From Moringa oleifera (lineage: Eukaryota; Streptophyta; Magnoliopsida; Brassicales; Moringaceae): DNA of 64,000 bases. The stretch is taken from contig JAJFZO010000229.1 in assembly GCA_021397835.1 (NCBI GenBank), positions 1,550,001-1,614,000 of the forward strand. The letters run 5' to 3'. This document shows, in pieces, positions 46,990-58,639 of this stretch (position 1 is its first letter; each line of letters opens with the position of its first letter). The notes below the pieces were generated by a model, which saw only the letters and a list, made by a program, of their open reading frames with translations, did no database searches and was not told where the DNA came from. Made by a program: the position numbers and the translations under genes.

Positions 46990-48725
46990 TATCACATACA
47001 TTAACAGATGCTTACTGGCCTTTCTTAGCAACATCAACAAACTCATCGTCAACCTTAATAGAAGTGACCCTTCCTATGTCGATAAAGTCTCTTGAAGGAA
47101 CACAAATTTGATTGCCAACCTTAACAAAAGCACACGACAAGAATAAAAAATTTGAACTGTCTGAAAAAGAAAAAACAATAAGATGAGGCGTTCATTCATG
47201 GACTTAAAAGAGCGAGCCTTGTATTTGTTACCCACAGTTACCTTAACTCACAAAAAATATAAATGATGAAATTTAAATGTATAAGAAAGTAATAGAGAAG
47301 AGTATGGCCTAAGCATTTAATAAGAAATAACGAGAACTGAAGGGCTTAACAAAGGGAATTTCGAAATGATGGCAGGCAGTGATGGATACAACTAGAGGTT
47401 CATCATCCCAAATAATACGCAACCAAAGAAACAGATATAGCAGAAACTGATAAACTGATGAACAATAATGTCGTGTTGAAAATGCAGTCTCGCATGATCC
47501 GCAAAACACAAGGGAAGACTGCTCTTTCAGCGGCATCCTTCTTTCTTTCTTTCTTCATTGATATTATCTATATAAGCTTTAAACATGTTACAAAGATCAG
47601 AAACACTGTTTGAACTAAATATCTTAACACCATTTACATCTGCAAGCTCTTTGACCTGTCTGTCACCTTGACCTCCAATGCTAAGATGGTCGCATATTCT
47701 TTCTTTGTCTTAAGCATGAAGCTCGCCTTCATGACATCAATCTCATGCACAGGACCTAAATTTATATCATGGAGTGGTATCCTGACATCCTGGTTTCTTA
47801 GGAAACCTATTAAAGCCTCAACAGATCCCAGACTTGAGGAACATAAACACCTTAACCATTCCTATCAAATGGGCTGTCAAACAGCTCCATTTTCTGCGGT
47901 GCTACTCCTTTAATTGCTTCCAGCTCATTCTTGGACCCTACCACATACACGCCACCGCCAGCGACCTCACGTTCAAGACCCTGTGAGCAAATTGATTTTC
48001 CACAAAATGAAAGTGAGAAAGGCTAAATAGGGGAAGAAGAGTAATACTTCTGTCAAGCTTATGTTCCAAGGTAATTGAATCTATGGCCACAAACTGTTGT
48101 AACCTGTGCACTTCTGATAATTTCTTGAACGGCCTTGATATCTTTCTTGTGGAGATAAATTCCCTGAGTTCATAAAAAACAATGATCACCACATGAAATA
48201 AACTTACTAGCTTAGATTAGGGTTAGTTTCCTACATCACTCATTCTTCAAAAATACATCACCTCAATGTTATCATAGTAAATATACATATTAAACTTCAT
48301 AATTACTCATGATATAGGCATAAACACACCCTATTTGGTGATATTCTAATTAGTACTAAGCTAGAACATCTAAATGGCCCTGCTTTGCTTTTATACTTTC
48401 AACTTCATATTCAAGAGTTGGTTCTCTATTATCCCAGAAATCACCAGTTCAACTGGAAGATCAGACAAATTTCAAACAACAGAGAAGGATTACTTAAATT
48501 TTGCATCACATTTGATAAAGAAGGATGGAAAAACTGATACTTTGACTCACAGGAGTCCATATAAAAGTAACATACAGAGCAGATGCAACTCTAATTTTGT
48601 AGACTTCTATATACAAGATGGAAAAAAAAAAAAAAGTTGATCAACAAAGAAATAATGAGACTTACTTTAGATTGGAGTTCCTTCCTTGGATGTGGAATCA
48701 TTAAATCCCGAATTTTGCTAATGAT
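46990..48725 (-). pseudogene. eIF5B: eIF5B pseudogene fragment 1 (domains II to IV)
   Basis: Minus-strand exons in gene order: IISKIRDLMIPHPRKELQSK with a GT donor (48725-48666); GIYLHKKDIKAVQEIIRSAQ (48163-48104); LEREVAGGGVYVVGS onward (47980-47900); a stretch equivalent to GPVHEIDVMKASFMLKTKKE (about 47770-47690), then KELADVNGVKIF and FKAYIDNINEERKKE (about 47655-47540); ERAVFPCVLRIMRDCIFN (about 47530-47475); and VKVGNQICVPSRDFIDIGRV (about 47120-47060) ending AKKGQ. Frames shift between pieces and stops occur, so it is dead. eIF5B is the GTPase that joins ribosomal subunits at translation initiation. The N-terminus, GTPase domain and C-terminal helix are absent. The right end stops exactly where gypsy unit 2 begins. 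Confidence 0.88.
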
Positions 48726-48853
48726 GGGTGTTCAAAACCTGAGGTGGGTCTTAATCGACACAAGGTGGAGCTTGAGGGTACACCTTCAGACTTTGTTTTT
48801 TCTATTTCCATTTTCTATTTTTGCTTTCTTGATATCAGCTAATTGGTAAAAAA

Positions 48854-50080
48854 ATGTTTTTTCTTCTTATAGTTTTTGAAGACCTAAGTGCGACACCATC
48901 GCTTCCACCATCAATGGTTCCATCTCCTCCATCATCAATGGCTTCAAAGGTAGATCCAGAAGCTATGAAAAAGGAAAAGCCTGATGTGACTCTGGTTCTA
49001 AAAGAAAAACTACTTCACCTGAATCTGCTTCCAGTCCATCGTCTAAGAAACCTTATGGGAGAGTCTTCTTCATCACCTACTCGCCATTCCCTAAAATTTT
49101 TGAAAAAGAGAAAAGATTTTCACTCTTTAACCAAATCTACTAAGCTTATGTTGTCAAGTCCTCCTTGCTTAGAGAATAAGGATATTCTCAAGGGGATTCT
49201 AAGTATACCCACAGTTTTGAAAGTTCAAAATTCAGATTCTGTCTTGAATGATAATATGGCCCTGGAGTTGGCCTAGAGCGCACTTCTTCCTCGTGACACG
49301 GCATGTTTAACTAGTCTTAGTCTTATGAAGGTAGCTATAGAGGGTGTTTGTTTGCTTACATGGGTGAGTATGAAATTTTTGTTGATTTCAGTTTTGATAA
49401 AGCTCTTTTTGCTTAGATAGGTATGTTCTGTTATAGGCATTATCAACTGTTAATGTTTCATTGGATCAAGCTATACGTAGCTCTAAAGATATTGATATTC
49501 TCAAATGAGAAAAGAATGAGTTAATAAAGGAAGGTTTGGTTCTTTGAAAAGAGATCAATCATATTAAGAGTGTGTTAGCCTTTTTAAGTAAGGATAATCG
49601 GGTTGCTAATAAGCAAATGAAAAAAATTGCAAAATGATTTAAACAATATTATACTTAGTTATGAAGTTTATAGGAATGTTGATAAGACAGTCAAGACTGG
49701 ACTATAGAGTTTAGAATATGAATTGAATGCCAAGAAGGAGGATCAAGGTAATTTGATCTTAAGAACTAGGAAAGAGAATTAAACTGTATAAGGGATGTAA
49801 GGATTTTACTGATAAGTGTATAGCATATTCTATTGTTGTTTATGATTAAGCCATGAGGGAGTTTAAACAACAATTGAAGGAGGAGTATCTAAAGCTAGAT
49901 ATCTTTCTTTCTTAGAAAATGATGATAAATCTAGTGAAGAGAACAAACCTGGAGAGGGAAATGAAGAAGATGCTAACCTATTGGCTTGTGATGATACAAA
50001 TCGTATTCTTGGTGCTGAAACTTCCACCCTTGAGGCCTCTTTAGGTGACAACATTGTTGTTATAGGTATGTGTTTTGATT
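48854..50080 (+). pseudogene. 'Putative gypsy-type transposon' ORF relic, unit 2
   Basis: The longest surviving open piece of this ORF in the window is 48854-49276: a Ser/Pro linker (PPSMVPSPPSSMASKVDPEA), then SSSSPTRHSLKFLKKRKDFH and SKSTKLMLSSPP-like segments. It starts just after an intron-like pyrimidine-rich stretch ending in TAG. The coiled-coil part (49520-49900) is broken by stops. Confidence 0.55.
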
Positions 50081-50849
50081 GATTTATTTTTATTGGATTT
50101 GATTTTGATATGCTGTTATACTTTTTCCTTTAGGTGTGTTTCATGTTGTTAGAGGTAGTTCTTTGAATATGATCAAGCTTCCTCATACTGATGCTACTAT
50201 CTCTAGGATTGTTTCTTTGATTATTACCAGGCCCGTTCTTCCTATACTTCTTCCTCCTTCACAAAAAACTAGTTTTTCAAAAGACAAGGGAAAAGATATA
50301 GTGAAAAAATGAGTCACTTGGCTATCGGTTGCCTTATTTTGTGCCTTTCGAGGTTAAGTATGCTACTTGCTTGCCTTTTATGGCTTGAATACTTTTTTTC
50401 TTCCTTTTCAAGGTTATGTACTTTTTATTTCTTTGTCATGGCTAATTGACTTTGTTTGTTGCCCTACAAGGTTCTTGTTTGATTCTTGCCTTTAAATACT
50501 TTTGAGTGCACTTTTTCCCTTCATAATGTAGATTTAAGCTTTCTTTTTTCTATTGTGGTTATGCTTACTGGCATTTTGCACTTCATCTTTAACATGCAAT
50601 GAATAACACAAATGATGATGAAAAATTCCTTTATTTGATATGTAATATCATCCATTGGTACTTATAAGTGCCGATATATTTTAAGGAAAAAGAAAAGTTT
50701 TAATACATTATCAAAGCTCTATGTCCTAGGAACAATATTTCCTTCCTTTATCTTACGCTTGTAGAGCCCTAGTTTAATGACTTCAGCTACTAAATCAGAT
50801 CTCCCCTAATTAAGGGTAAATTTTTTACCAACTTCTTGAGGATTTGAAA

Positions 50850-52320
50850 TACTGATTTTTCTTAGGACTAAATCTTTTTCATTAAATAACTTTCCTTGAA
50901 CTTGTTGATTACAAAGATTGGCTACACTTTGATGATAAGTTGTTGTTAGGACATGAGTTTGCTCTTTTACTTCTAGTAGATCCAAGCTGGCTCTTGAGCA
51001 TTCGAATTACTTTAGTTGTCATGATTGTTGCTTCTAAGGTTATTGAGACCGATTTCAATAGGTATTACTACCTCAGTGCCAAAAGTTAATGAAAATGGAT
51101 TTGCTTTATGGCTATTTTACTGGTAGTTCTATAAGCCCATAAAATACTATATAGCTTCTAAGCCAAAGTACCTTTTGTCTCATCCAACCTTATCTTCAAA
51201 ACTTGTAGGATAGTTCGATTGATTGCTTGTGCTTGGCCATTTCTTTATGGATAGCCTACAACTATGAACTTTTGTTCCATTTTGAGTCAGGCACACTAAT
51301 TTTTAAACTTATTCCCTTGGAATTAAAGTCCACTGTCTATTACAATACCATGAGGTATATCAAACTAATGTATAATAGATCTCTGCATGAAATCCCATGC
51401 TTGCATCGGTTATGGTCGCTAGACCTTCTACTTTCACCCACTTTGTAAAATAATCAATTACCAAAGTAGCAAACTTTCTGTGCCTAATTACTATTGGAAG
51501 AAGACCTATCAAATCCATTCCTCATTGCATGAAAGACCATGGAACTTTTGTAAATGAGATAGGTATTATTGGAGCTTGTGAACTTATGATAAACTTCTGG
51601 TAGACTTCACATTTTTGGACATACAGCATAAGTCTTTGCAAATTGTAGGCCAATAATAGCCTTGTGTCTTAGGACTTTGTGTGCTAAAAAGCGGCCTCTA
51701 ATATATGTCTCATAGACTGTTTCCTGAACTTCAATCATAAACATATTCTTATTCTACAGAACTGATATACCTTAATTAGGGAAGTTTATATGATATTTGA
51801 TAAAAGTTATCCCCCTATCAAAGAAAACATGGTTGCTCTTCATTTAATTTGCCTTACTTCCTTTTGATTTTCTAAAAGAACTCTTTCAAACAAGTACCTG
51901 ACCAGTAGGGTGGTCCAATCATCTAGTATTTTTATGGAAAATACTGGTGCCTGTTGTATATTAAGTACTTGCAATATTTTTGAAAATGTGTTTATGGAAG
52001 GACAACATCTTAAGGATGCCATTCTGGATAAGACATTTGCTTGGGAATTTTTCCCTTTTCGAGCTTGAATGATTTTGTTAGTTTTTAAAATGGCTTAGTA
52101 ACTCATTGATCTTTTGCAAGTATTTTTTCATATAAGGCTCTTGAGCTTCTTATTTTCCCATTATTTGGTTAGCTATACGTTGTATGTCATTGTATATATG
52201 CAATTTGGAGACTTGAACTTCCTGTGCAATTTTAAGTGATGTCAATAGAGCTTTATATTGTTTTAAGTCGTGCTAATAAAGCTTCATATTCTGCATCATT
52301 ATTTCACAAGGGGATATCCA
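50850..52320 (-). pseudogene. Ty3-gypsy integrase relic, unit 2
   Basis: Same sequence as in unit 1 (integrase core and the RNase H end), with independent stops. Its 5' part, corresponding to the RNase H start of unit 1, is removed by the deletion at about 52322. Confidence 0.8.
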
Positions 52321-53170
52321 AGTTAGAAGACACTTGGCACCACATCAACCCGAATTTAAGGGCACACTTAGCATTACCTCACTGCGAATTCAACACCATA
52401 TAATCCTCAACAAATTTTGATAGGACACGACACTTATCTTCGGTTATCAAAAAATATCAAATTTTCCTATAAGGCTGATAAAGCCCATGAAATCTAGGAG
52501 ACTCCTTTGTTTTTATCTATATAGTCAGGGAAGCACATGCATTAAGACTCCAATCTATCACCAAAATGCCTATAAAAGTTTATGAGTATTTTACTTTGAA
52601 ACTTTATTATCACTTGAGAATCATTACATTGATTGACTGTTAAAGTATCTTTATTTTTTTCTAGGTCTCTTGAGTTGTTGACCTCACTACCAATCAAATG
52701 TAACCTTGTGATTTCTTGAGCGATATCAAATGGAATAAAATAATTTATAATATTTTAAATGACATTTTATGTATAATCATTAATTTCAGCTATTTATTCT
52801 AGATTTATTTAAATGTAACAAAAAAGCTTTTGTGTTTAAGCAAGCAATTTACTAATTAATTTTTTATTTCTTTTAATTTAAAAATTATAACATAAATTAA
52901 ACTGTAATACAAATAAGTACATTGAAATCATAATTTTTGTCAAAAAAAAAAAACTTTATTTACCCTGGAAGAAAGTTTTTGTATAAAGTGACATATTTAT
53001 AAATCAATTTAGCAATATAATTAACACAAGTTAAACAATAAAATAATAATTATGTCAAAAATAAGTCTAAATATTGCATTAAATATGAAAACATAAATTC
53101 CATTTAACATAAAAAATAAAAATTGTAACATATAAGTGGATGTCTTTAACAAATTTTGAAGGTATTCAGT

Positions 53171-53171
53171 G

Positions 53172-53199
<28 letters not shown>
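53171..53199. repeat. TA microsatellite
   Basis: About thirteen TA units. The collinear site in unit 1 (44550-44573) is a short imperfect run, so the array grew after duplication. Confidence 0.85.
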
Positions 53200-53206
<7 letters not shown>

Positions 53207-54206
53207 AATGTTATCTTACCATTTTTAAAGTTTAAAATTTAAATACATTGATATTTATGTATATAAATTTAATTTTTAAGTGATAATATTAAATGTAATT
53301 TTAGAAATTTTTATTAAAATTAAATAAAATGATGTTTAATGTAATAGCACACTTAACAAATGTACACATATCATGTGAGCTAGTCAAGCAGTTAATTTTA
53401 ACGGATTTTATTGACGGTGGTCCTACATTACAAACTGCACATTATGTGAGTCCTAATTTGATGCAATTTTTTATGTAAGTCTCAATTTGATACCGCACCT
53501 AAAATGTAAGTTCTTCTAGTGTAATTAACCCTTAAATTTTTTATAAAATAAAATCTTAAATATTAATAGGTGTAGTGATTCCTCTGTCGGTGATTACATA
53601 TATCATCAAGTATTTTCTTAACTAAAAACCATTACATAATTCAGGAAAACAGTAGTTGAGTAACATAAATTTGATTCTAGCTTAAATAGTAGAGTGATTA
53701 TGTTATTGCTTAAATTAATATCGAGAAGTCAGACAAATTTCTTTCTGTGCAAGTGTTAGTTAAAATTCTAGATTCTTATGCGACTTTGCCCTGCTTATAT
53801 TATCCGGGCCTGTTCAAGAGACCCTTTTCAATCTTCTAAACAGAACTGGCATACCAAACTCCACACAAGCAAACCATCCTGCTAATGCAATAAATCTTAG
53901 CTTATAAAACTAATTAAAAGTAAAGATTAATGAAGAAAGGATACTTAGAAGACTTGGAACTGGCCAATATTCTGCAGCAGATTTATTGTATTATTACTTT
54001 GGTGGCCTGTCTATTACTAACCTCGTTTATGTACCAAGTCAACTGAGGGAGATGTTGGGAGCAGGTGAAGCGAAAACTTGAGTTTGTGTAGTTGATGATG
54101 GAGAATGAATCAATCCTCGTCGAAATAAAAATAAGAACACCATTGAAGACTCAGGCAACTCTTCACTCGGAGTAATGAAACATGGACTAGTTCAATCAGT
54201 CTCATC

Positions 54207-54214
54207 TATAAATA
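54207..54214 (+). promoter_or_regulatory. TATA box of GLP8
   Basis: TATAAATA, 77 bases before the ATG, in the same context as GLP7. Confidence 0.8.
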
Positions 54215-54283
54215 GAATTGATTTGCCATTCAAGATCACTCACCTCTCAACCAAGCAAAGAATTTGGAAGAACTGATAGTGCA

Positions 54284-55088
54284 ATGGAGATGAAAGCTTT
54301 TTGCTTCCTGGCAGGCATTGCTCTCTTGGCTTTGGCATTCCCCTTTGCCTCTGCATCTGATCCTAGCCCTCTCCAGGACTTCTGTGTTGCTACCGATGAC
54401 ACCCACAATGCTGGTATCCACCAAGCTCTTCCAGATGTTCTTAAAAGCATGCAATATTTCTTTGTATTTGCTTTTATATATACTTGTTTATGGCAGGTTA
54501 CTGATCCTGGTGTCTTTGCCCCCTCTTTTTTCAGTGTTTGTAAATGGGAAATTCTGTAAGGATCCGAAGCTTGCCAAGGTAGATGATTTCTTCTTTTCAG
54601 GGCTTAACGTCCCAAGAAGCACAGTGAATCAGATTGGATCAAACGTCACTGCCGTTAACGTCAATCAGATAGCAGGACTCAACACTCTCGGCATATCCTT
54701 GGTTCGTATCGATTATGCACCAGGTGGCCAGAACGCACCTCACACTCACCCACGAGCCACTGAGATCCTAGTGGTCCAAGAAGGCACTCTGTACGTTGGC
54801 TTTGTCTCTTCCAACCAGGATGACAATCGTCTGTTCACCAAATTCCTGTACCCTGGAGATGTTTTCGTGTTCCCTGAGGGACTCATTCACTTCCAATTCA
54901 ACATTGGAAAGACAAACGCTGTTGCCTTTGCTGCCTTGAGCAGCCAAAATCCAGGAGTTGTCACTATTGCAAAATCAGTCTTCGGATCTAATCCAGCCAT
55001 CAATCCTGATGTCCTTGCTAAGGCGTTCCAGCTGGATAAGAACGTGGTGAAGCAGCTGCAATCAAAGTTCTGGATGAACAGCGACTAA
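54284..55088 (+). CDS. Germin-like protein, 227-residue type (GLP8)
   Basis: Exons 54284-54413 and 54535-55088 with a 121-base GT-AG intron. Signal peptide [20 protein letters not shown]. Cys34/Cys51, NVT, His113, His115, Glu120 and His162 are present. Differences from GLP7 include DDTHNA for NDPHNA, KVDD for KADD, FLYP for ILYP, and FPEGLIHF for FPVGLIHF in box 2. The last puts an acidic residue three positions before the metal-binding His162 (E159), but the P-x-G pattern survives. It ends FWMNSD-TAA. The gene appears functional; the changes might be the first signs of divergence. Downstream DNA matches that of GLP7 up to about 55387. Confidence 0.94.
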
Positions 55089-55386
55089 GATTGAATATTT
55101 GAATCTTCACTACTGATAAATTACTGATTTGATTGTTTTGGATGATCTTCTGCATGCAAGAATGATCAGAATAATTATCATCTTAATTATAATGTAATAT
55201 ATTGGTTGCTTCTGCGCCAATATCTGTGTTGAGTATGGTTTTATAAAATGTTTCAGTTTGTTCATTCTCTACCTCCCAAGCTCACACAGCAGCAGTTGCG
55301 GTTGGGCCCAAAAATGGACAGATTTTTCGAGCATGGTGACCCCTATTAAGGAATTAACTTGAGCATCCCTGAAAATATTCTGCAGA

Positions 55387-55884
55387 CAAAGTATGAATTC
55401 ACACTTACGACAAGCAAAAAGATATTCGTTACTTGCCCTCTCTCTTCTTTGAATTAATTTTGGAGACTAAACTAGCTCTCGAGCTGGACGAAGTTTTCAT
55501 AACATGGGTGATATTCTTGCAGTCAGCCCTGCTGATGAGCTGCACAGGCCTGGAAGACTACACAGCAAACAGAACCTTGTAATCCATGCTTGAATTAATG
55601 AACAGCATTTCTCTAATTTTCAACGCAATAACACAACTTAAACAAACTTAAAAAACAATAAATCTTAATGTCAGTACTGACTGCAAACATGAAAAATTGG
55701 TTCTTCCAGAGAAATCAGAAAATTAGAGTCAAGCATCACTTTATGATTGACAAAGGTGGTAGAGGGAAATGAACAAAAGAAACTTATGCTCAACAACAGT
55801 CTCAACTTCTCACAAAGCTCCATGTTGAACAATTATTCTTAAAGTTGAAATAGACTCTTCTGTAATATCAACTCACTGAGAACA
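55387..55884. other. Spacer between GLP8 and eIF5B fragment 2
   Basis: No coding sequence recognised. It begins where the homology with the GLP7 downstream flank stops. Confidence 0.5.
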
Positions 55885-58630
55885 AATCAGTATTATTCGG
55901 AATATAATTTTCAGCTTCCGGACCAGCCTCCCTTCCTCTTTAGACAGATCATCCGATACATTGTTACATTCTCATAAGCCAAAGTGAAAGCTGATTAGTT
56001 AATCTACCAGATAATACTCATTTAGCACATCTCTAGAGCTTCTTGTGATGTGGCTGACGAGCTCATCTTCTGCATCATTAAAGCCCCAATTTTGCTAACG
56101 ATAGGTTCCTAAAATTCAAAGTGGAAGTGAGAAATTGCAATAGGAATAAACTAGGAGAAAACCAAGGGACGTCTCCGTAACATGCCTGCATGCCACAAAC
56201 GACTATCTGATCTCCCCCATGAAGCACGCCACCAGTTAGTAGTACATAGAGGATTGTACCATGGCCTTCAACACCCTTAAACATCCAACACCTTATCTTC
56301 AAATATTAGAAGATAAGGTGATCCAATCATATTGGAGCATATACAAGACAGCAGAAAACAGAGGGTAAGTGAACCTGCAATTCACTGCTAAACACAGGCT
56401 TCTCAGCCATCTTCCTCTGCATTTTATGCATTAATACACGTAAAAGATCAGGGATTCCAACACCACTGTAATTCCATGAAAACAGCAATAGCAGAATATC
56501 AGTGAGAATATTGCTACTTCATAAAGTATTCAGATCCGTGAACACATTCCGTACAAAAATTTAGCCCCTAGAAATTCGTTGTTTCATAATACTATAAACA
56601 TGAATCCGACACAGAAAATGATTGAGATTCAAAAATTATGTTGTCGAGAAAAAAATGGGGTCAAGAAGCATTACCTTCTAGCACTTACAGGGACAATGCT
56701 GAATGTACGCTTAGCTCTGAGTTTATAGTATAATCCAGCATTCAACCCATGTCCTTTTAACTCGGTAACAATCTGAACAGAAAAGATAAAGAAATGAATG
56801 GAGGTAAATCGAACTGACAGTCTCAACGACATCAAAGGTTGTATGATAATATGACAAAAGCCTAGATTGACCTGAGTGAGCTGTCTATCAAACTGATCCT
56901 TTACATCCTCACGCTGTTGCTGCATGGCTTTTACGATTGGTGCATTAAGAACATTTTTCCAACCACATAACCTATCCATCTTCAAGAAATAAAATAAAAA
57001 TAAGAACCAACGTGACAGAAGATGAAAACTAAAAAGTGCCATGAAAGCAAATATTGAAGTGCTTGTCCACCCCAAAACCTACCTTATTTAAAGCAACGAT
57101 AAACTCCACATTCCTTGATTGCAGATGATTGAGGAAGTCAACTGTCTGCCTCTTTAAACCGCAGATGATGTCAATCACCAAAATTGCACCCCTAGACCGT
57201 AGTGCTGTAAATAGCTCATTTCCAGGAGTATCAATGGAAAGGACACGAGAGATCTGAGTTTTCACATAGTTTTCCGCTCCCTCATCTTTTTCACCATCTT
57301 CTCTGCCGGAAGGAAGGTCGTGCTGATATGTTGGGTGCCTCTTAGTGTCTAGAATGCAATCTAGCAACCTGGTCTTGCCAGAATTTAAGTGACCCATGAT
57401 GCAGCATAAAAAGGTATGAAGGTCATCTGTAGTGCATGCTTTGTCCTTCATTAGATTCTCTATTTCCTTACCGTTGTTTATGGCGTCAAAGAAGCAATGG
57501 GCCTCCACTTCACAATTTTTGTGTTCCGATGAAACAGTGGTTCCATCAGTGACCATATCTTTTGAGGAAACAGTTTTTCTGTCAGTTACTAATGGTTCTG
57601 GTGCAAGTTTGAAGCCTTTGGCACCCTTCATTATCATAGGCTCCCTTTCACAATCAGAATCTTCCTTGAAGGAGGGGCTATTGAAAGCTTCTGCCAAAGA
57701 AGTATCACTCCAGCTCTTTGCATCCCATTCGCCATCATCTTCTTCCTCGTCCCCATGTATCTGGTCATCTTGAAATCCCTCCTCAGCTTCAATTTTCTCT
57801 TCAAGATCCTGTTGGTTTTTTTCTGTTGCTTCTTTCCCATCCCCATCCTTTAAGAGGAGACTGTCAACTGCTTGCAGTGCAGGTGGCATTGTCTTCTTTC
57901 TCTGATACAATAGTCGTCCCGCTTTCAAAGCACCAGTCTCCTTGATGGGGAGAGACAATCCATGAGCATTAGCAAGAAACTGATTTTTCATATCATCCAA
58001 CCTGTATTGTTCCCTCTTTTGTTTGTCAGTCAAAAGCCTGCCCTCTAGTTTCTTCTTCAGAATTTCCTCCTGTCCCTACTTCTTAATGTGCCTGGCTTCC
58101 TCTGCTTGCCTCCTCAATTCCTCTCCCTGACGGCTCTCCTCCTCTGCCTTCTTTAATCTCTCCTCTTCTTCTTTCTTCTTTCTCTTCTCGGCTTCCTTGT
58201 CTTTAGCCAAAGATTCTTGCATTTCTCTTATATGTTTTAGTATTTTCTTACCAGAAACTTTTCCCTTATCTGCTTCAACCTTCTCAGCTTTTGGCCCTCC
58301 CAAAACAGCAGACTTTCTTTTCTTTCTCCTTTTCCTTTTTCTTCTTCCTTTTCTTCGCAGAAGCAGATAAAGTCTCATTCTCACCATCTGGACAAAATCA
58401 ATTCAACTGAATCAGCCTGAACCAGGGACTGCTCTGGCAAAGTAGAAACAACAGATTTCGGGAAAGGAGGACCTTCAACAAACTGAGCAAGAATCTCATC
58501 CAAATCATCCTCATCACGCGCATTACCCGCTCTCTCGTTCTTCTTCTTGTTCTTCTTCTTTTTCTTTCTATGTTTAGATGTTTCCTGTAAGAGCCCATCT
58601 ACAGTAACATTGTTTTCACATGCTTCACCA
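55885..58630 (-). pseudogene. eIF5B: eIF5B pseudogene fragment 2 (N-terminal region, GTPase domain, fused C-terminus)
   Basis: Minus strand, right to left: a Lys-rich N-region (HRKKKKKNKKKN; DEDDLDEILAQ); a charged coiled segment ending at an in-frame TAG (58076-58078); an open stretch 58033-57083 with P-loop GHLNSGKT and SIDTPGNELFTALRSRG; then, after introns, MDRLCGWKNVLNAPIVKAMQ (near 56980-56920), LKGHGLNAGLYYK and FSIVPVSA (56760-56680), VEGHGTILYVLLTGGVLHGG with DQIVVCGMQ (about 56275-56185), and EPIVSKIGALM (about 56117-56085). This last exon runs into EDELVSHITRSSRDVL, the C-terminal exon, followed by DDLSKEEGRLVRKLKIIFRI (about 55960-55900). Lost: switch I/G2 (GGITQ), the DTPGHE histidine (now Asn), domains III-IV, and the N-terminus. 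Confidence 0.9.
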
Positions 58631-58639
58631 CGAGGGGTG

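Larger units (their letters stand above)
48725..55387 (+). repeat. Gypsy-relic plus GLP amplification unit 2
   Basis: Collinear with 39129-46985. Private changes: a deletion of about 0.9 kb at about 52322 that removes the RNase H start and part of the LTR, loss of part of the AT tract, and an expanded TA run at 53171-53199. Contains GLP8. Confidence 0.85.

Noticed and set aside
57029..58033. Treating the 334-codon open frame as a functional GTPase gene
   Set aside because: It is an internal slice of a 5'-truncated eIF5B copy with an upstream in-frame stop, missing switch I, mutated catalytic His and a deleted middle.
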